In this document: positions 59,903-64,000 of the stretch, piece after piece | Layout: the number at the start of each line of letters is the position of its first letter | How positions within the stretch are numbered: the stretch's first letter is position 1 | Source of the DNA: Eutypella sp. D-1 | Lineage: Eukaryota; Ascomycota; Sordariomycetes; Xylariales; Diatrypaceae | Length of the DNA: 64,000 bases | Direction: 5' to 3' | Assembly (NCBI GenBank): GCA_023313575.1 | Contig: JAJTTP010000021.1 | Location: 310,001 to 374,000 of the forward strand | Notes under the pieces: generated by a model | Told to the model about the DNA's origin: nothing | What the model saw: only the letters and a program-made list of their open reading frames with translations | Databases searched by the model: none | Program-made: the position numbers and the translations under genes

Positions 59903-62500
59903 GTTGAAGGACCCATTTGCCTGTGAGGTGTCAAACTAGATGAGAATACAAAAAGATTGTGGGAAAATAAAACCTAATAAAGAAATCACATAACAGGCGA
60001 GGAAGGAGATAGCATGCTGAGTAGACCGCCCAATGGGCATTCAATGCCAAATTGTCACACTGGGGTAGTTAGACGTGGTAGTGACAAAAAGAGGGTTGAG
60101 AATGTCTAGAGATCTAGTAGGCAAATCCAGTCTTGGTGATAACGAAGTGTCCAGAAACCAGTTCCGTTCAGGGGCAGAGAGATGTTGGGTGGGACACTAT
60201 AAATCTGTAATGTGTGCTCAATTGTTAGATACTTCAGACTAGGGTAGGGAAGGGAGGGGGGGGTTCAAGATACATGGAGATGGTTGGCTGGTAATGCGTT
60301 CCAATATATGAATCACGAACGTTTTAGTCCTTTTAGTCCGCTGCATGGATGTGCACAATGCGCAAGTTGTACAACATGCAAGACTTTCTTTTTGATTGTA
60401 GAAGGTTCGGGAATTTTGGACCTGCTTCCCTTTTTTTTTTCCCTTCCCAGTTCTCCTCTATGTTGTTTGTTTGATAGTTGTTGGGGTGAGTCAAGATGAA
60501 CCCGTGCTTGATCCAGGCAACCCTGGTGACCTTAGGGAGTAAAGTATTACCTAAGGATTGATTACCTGGTGACGTCCATGTTGTTCCCCTGGTAGAAGCT
60601 GGGTACATGTAGGTAGCACAGAGAATGCCTATAATACTACTCCGTTCTTGCCAGATTCCAGCTTGCACATAACGGAAAGAAGGCAGTTGCGACAAAGAAT
60701 ATCAGTGCGCTAAGCCGGTCTAGACCTAAGTAAGGCCTATGGGATTACCTAATAATGGTAAATAATTCATGGGTGCCCACCTGAGCACTAATACAACTTT
60801 TAACTATATCTATCGTTGCAACCGTTACGATTCTTATAGCCGGTTAACCACTCTTATCGAGTCTCAAGCTTTATCGTCGCTTATCGTACCTCATACTGGG
60901 CGCTACTCCTAGGTACCTAAGTACATGTAGCCAGGGTAGGCTACAGGTTGACATCACCTAGAGGCCTTAACTGGGCCACCTCAACTTAGGTACCTACCTA
61001 ACCTGGAAGTGGGCTATCTGTTACCTACAAACCTGAGGTCAGTAACCCGTCAACCAGCATGTCGCCGTTACATGTACTCCCAAGGTCAAATACCCTATTG
61101 TTAATGTTTCCGGTTGCCTCGGAATAATGACCTACGTAGTAGGTATTACTGTAGAGCAGGCCCTCATTATCCTAGATGTACTTAGGTATCCAGATCTTGA
61201 ATTACAATGACATCCATGATGAACCTCCAGCTTGACCGTTCAATGGTACGTTGATAAGTGTATTCAGCTACAATATGCACTTGAGCTCAACATTTCGTTA
61301 CTATTTCCGATCCTGTTTTCTTAGTTACTCCAGCGAATGGATATTTCTCAGGAGCAGGGTGATGGTGGTAGGGTTTTCTGGTAGTGGAATAACACCTGAT
61401 CTGGCAGTTCCATCAAAGGCAGGCAACCGAGCAAGAATTCCAAGGTCCGAATACGATGGTGGCGCTGCCCCCGGTCTCCTGTAGGTCTTGCACCTGCCAT
61501 ATCCTTCAACACTCTTATAGTAAGGCTTCACCGAAGCAATAGAAGGAATCAAGGCCAGAGCGTTCGGGTGATGACATTCCTTACAGTTCGTATATCGAGC
61601 TCGACAGACTTACAGTCTACTCAAGTAGAGTTTCAGCTCCAAGTATTACCTTCGTGAACACCTTCTCGTCTATTACACTGCAATCAAATCCGTGTCACCA
61701 TCGATCGTGCTATACGCCATCTGACATTCAATTACCAATCACTGCTGACGTGTGTCTTACTACATTCTATATCTGCGAATCTGTTGTCCAGATACAAAAG
61801 CTGTCATGGACGAGGCTCTGGGGTATGCTCTGCGCTGTTGTCCCTTCCCGAGAAACTGCCAGTCCGTGTTCCCCCGGGTAATTCTGTATTGCCGCCCACA
61901 ATTGAGATTCGTCTGGTTCTCATCCGCCTGACCGTTCCACCGCCGCCCTTCACCGAGCTCTTAAGGGGATGCATAATCATGGCGGTATCTACCCGATTAG
62001 CTGCGATTCCCGAGACAACCGAGACTCGACCATTGGATGAGCACCCGCTGTGGGATGCCGTTCATCAGCAATGGAACCGTAACAAGTAATCAAGCACAGC
62101 CACGACATATACCGTATTGCAGATATATCATCCAGAGGTGTTGATGCACAAGAGTCTCCTAGTGTTCGATAGTATCACGCTCTACGTACCTCCGCCCGCT
62201 CCCCATCTGTATCAGGCCGGATTGGTGTCATCGTTGACCATGGAGTATTATTCTAACGAGGCGAGTGAAACACGCCTCGGTCCTGGGGGCCATGCACTGC
62301 GCTTTGAATACTACCGTGAGTAGGCGAGCTGAAAGTCTGCCCACTTCTAACATCTATATAATGTCCTGCAAGTTGCAGCGCAACTTTCCATGGCCACTTC
62401 TCCGACCTTGTACGAGATGCAATAAGTTAAAACTCTTCTTTGTGTTCCGTTTCTTTTCTCACTAACCTCCTTTCACCTATCTTCTTCATCTCCTGCTATA
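59903..62500. other. Intergenic region with TACCTAGG-type palindromes
   Basis: It contains the kinase promoter, palindromic words at 60908-60921 and 60986-61001, and a G-rich stretch at 60251-60263. Two in-phase open frames around 61784-62323 are listed separately. No other gene is recognised. Confidence 0.45.
61979..62323 (+). CDS. Possible small gene of unknown function
   Basis: An open frame beginning MAVSTRLAAIPETTETRP reaches a stop at 62087-62089 and, in the same frame, continues as YHPEVLMHKSLLVFDSITLY to 62323. The composition is protein-like, but no canonical intron removes the stop without shifting frame (GT at 62076 and CAG at 62120 give a different tail). It may be a small gene, a degraded one, or chance. 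Confidence 0.25.
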
Positions 62501-64000
62501 ATGGAAGACTGGCTTACCAAAAGCTTGCCTCAATTTGCCGGAAATCGCACATGGAAGGAACAGTGTGCCAGGGAACTGCATAATTCATGGCTCCGCGATC
62601 CAAATACCATGGTGAATATCACGAGCGGGCTCGTGGACCAAACAGGGGTTCATACTACTAAACCGACCGATATTTGGGGCATCAACATGGCCACCTGCCA
62701 GCAATACTGCTCATATGATAAGCTCGGTACAGTATGTCATACTTACCTCGATGACCGCCGGTGTTTCAAGGAGACTGACCAGACAGGTTTTTGATTTCTC
62801 TACATTCTGCACAGGGGCAACCAATTACCTTCTCCCTTGGCTCGCGCTCACTGCACAGCTTCCTTTTGAGACGGGTGAGTACGAAGTCGTGCCGAACATA
62901 ATGAGCTTTTGCTATGCGTTGGGAAGTCCCATGCTCATCACATACTCTCTCATGATCACTGTTCTCAACCAACACTGGCTGCGCGCCAAATTCCGTCCTC
63001 TCGAATCGCCGGAGAAGCCAGGTGCCAGCACCGTCAAGAATGCACGCATCTTCCTCCAAGAGAGTCAGCAGCTTCCCCTGCGACTAACTCAAGAAGGCGG
63101 CGCTCTCACTAGTCTCATAATGGTCACCGAAAATGCCGAATGGTGGCAAAAACTGAGGGAAAATATTCAGATCACGAGACGAGGCGTGACGCTGTCTTTA
63201 GTTGCACAAATAATCGTAGCTATCGCCTCCTGGGTCCTGACTGTCTGGTCAGCTTTCCTGTCTGCCCTGGGCAGCCCGTCTGAAGCTCTAGTGATGTCTT
63301 CTGGCTCACTATGGGTGTGGCTGGTATGTCAGCTCTACCAGTTCCCAATGTGACCTTCACTGACTGCTTCAGGTCCCAGTAACATGCGGATGGATCGCTG
63401 TTGGAACTCAACGAGACCACGGTACCATCGCGCGTGCTCTCAACAGAGATGTAGCCAGCCTCGTGGATACCAATCGCATGCCATTGCAAGATTCCGATGC
63501 TTTTCAACAAACAAACAATAGTACCACACAGAATACCGTGTCGAACGAATCGGTTGAAAACCCACGGCCCCAGACGTTTTCCTCTGATCGTGACGACTTG
63601 GAAACATTACGAAACCAAAGCACCACGACTACCTTTCGACGACCAAGCCATGAAGTGCAAGGCCCATTTCTTATATCAGAAAGACAGAAAGCATTTAAGG
63701 TAGCACGGAACGGCACGATGTTGCCATCTTTGATGAGCAACATGGATGGATCTATGGCATTTCAAGTTGAGAGGCACGCGGAGACAATTCCGAACTGCCT
63801 GGGCTTGAGCGTTCCGGGTGACGAGAAGCAGGAAGGTCCCGCCTTCAACTACGCGCGCGTATTCACGTGGTGGAACATGGCCAGGCGCCTCCACCAGGCC
63901 TTCGAAACGGTCGCCGTCAACGTGGAGCGGAGGAACGGCTTAGACGAGAAGCCAATCCCCAAGGATGTGAAGTTCAAACAGCGCAACCTGAAAGGAGACA
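62501..64000 (+). CDS. Fungal multipass membrane protein, N-terminal 415+ aa (runs off window)
   Basis: Exons 62501-62731, 62787-63323 and 63373-64000+ join over introns of 55 nt (GTATGT...GACAG) and 49 nt (GTATGT...TTCAG), both phase 0. The N-terminal 80 residues (MEDWLTKSLPQFAGNRTWK, with paired Cys in CQQYCSY) are likely outside the membrane. Hydrophobic segments follow near YLLPWLALTAQLPF, IMSFCYALGSPMLITYSLMI and, after a long loop, TLSLVAQIIVAIASWVLTVW and SLWVWLVPVTCGW. A hydrophilic loop with Asn/Gln/Ser-rich sequence then leads to FNYARVFTWWNMA at the edge. I recognise this as a common, uncharacterised fungal integral membrane family; function unknown. No stop occurs before 64000. 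Confidence 0.8.

Noticed and set aside
1..64000. CRISPR arrays or bacterial operons
   Set aside because: No regular repeat-spacer structure; genes are spliced and eukaryotic.

Overview
The window is nuclear DNA of a filamentous ascomycete (Pezizomycotina, most likely a Sordariomycete; the exact genus is inference). The evidence is genes broken by short introns (about 50-260 nt) with GT(A/G)NGT donors and CAG/TAG acceptors, no operons, and families typical of these fungi: HET, CLR5, rhodopsin-fold/PTH11-like membrane proteins, MCT-type transporters, Vip1-type RRM and fungal HRI-like kinases. ORF starts were adjusted and exons joined by reading splice sites and frames. All gene models are by eye, without homology search or RNA data.

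Layout. 1-13.3 kb is a gene-poor desert with no convincing coding region. 13.3-20.4 kb is a core-like block: a 74-aa conserved small protein (-), a 184-aa two-exon fungal protein (+), a 471-aa Ser/His-rich coiled-coil protein (+) and a Vip1-like RRM protein (-). 20.4-31.1 kb is mixed: an AT-rich island, a large HET-domain gene, a hAT-like MITE just downstream of it, an RNase H1-like gene, an MFS transporter and a conserved acidic/proline-rich protein. 31.1-45 kb is accessory: a Cys-cluster basic protein, a D-amino-acid-oxidase-type FAD enzyme, a class I methyltransferase, a rhodopsin-fold membrane protein, a viperin/SAND (RSAD2) homologue and an MCT-like transporter. 45-64 kb holds a relict, a fungal STAND-like gene with awkward splice phasing, a PHBH-type FAD monooxygenase, homogentisate 1,2-dioxygenase, a CLR5 protein, an eIF2alpha-kinase-like kinase and a multipass membrane protein that runs off the right edge.

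How the genes may work together. Most look independent. The strongest theme is non-self and stress response: HET domain (cell-death allorecognition), a STAND-like N-terminal module, a viperin homologue (predicted to make the chain-terminating nucleotide ddhCTP) and an HRI/GCN2-type eIF2alpha kinase lie within about 37 kb. Whether this is a functional neighbourhood or chance is unproven. The viperin gene is the standout: CX3CX2C radical-SAM motif, GGEP motif, the viperin-specific C-terminal region, an N-terminal membrane segment and a terminal Leu-Glu-Trp that fits the targeting signal for the cytosolic iron-sulfur assembly machinery.
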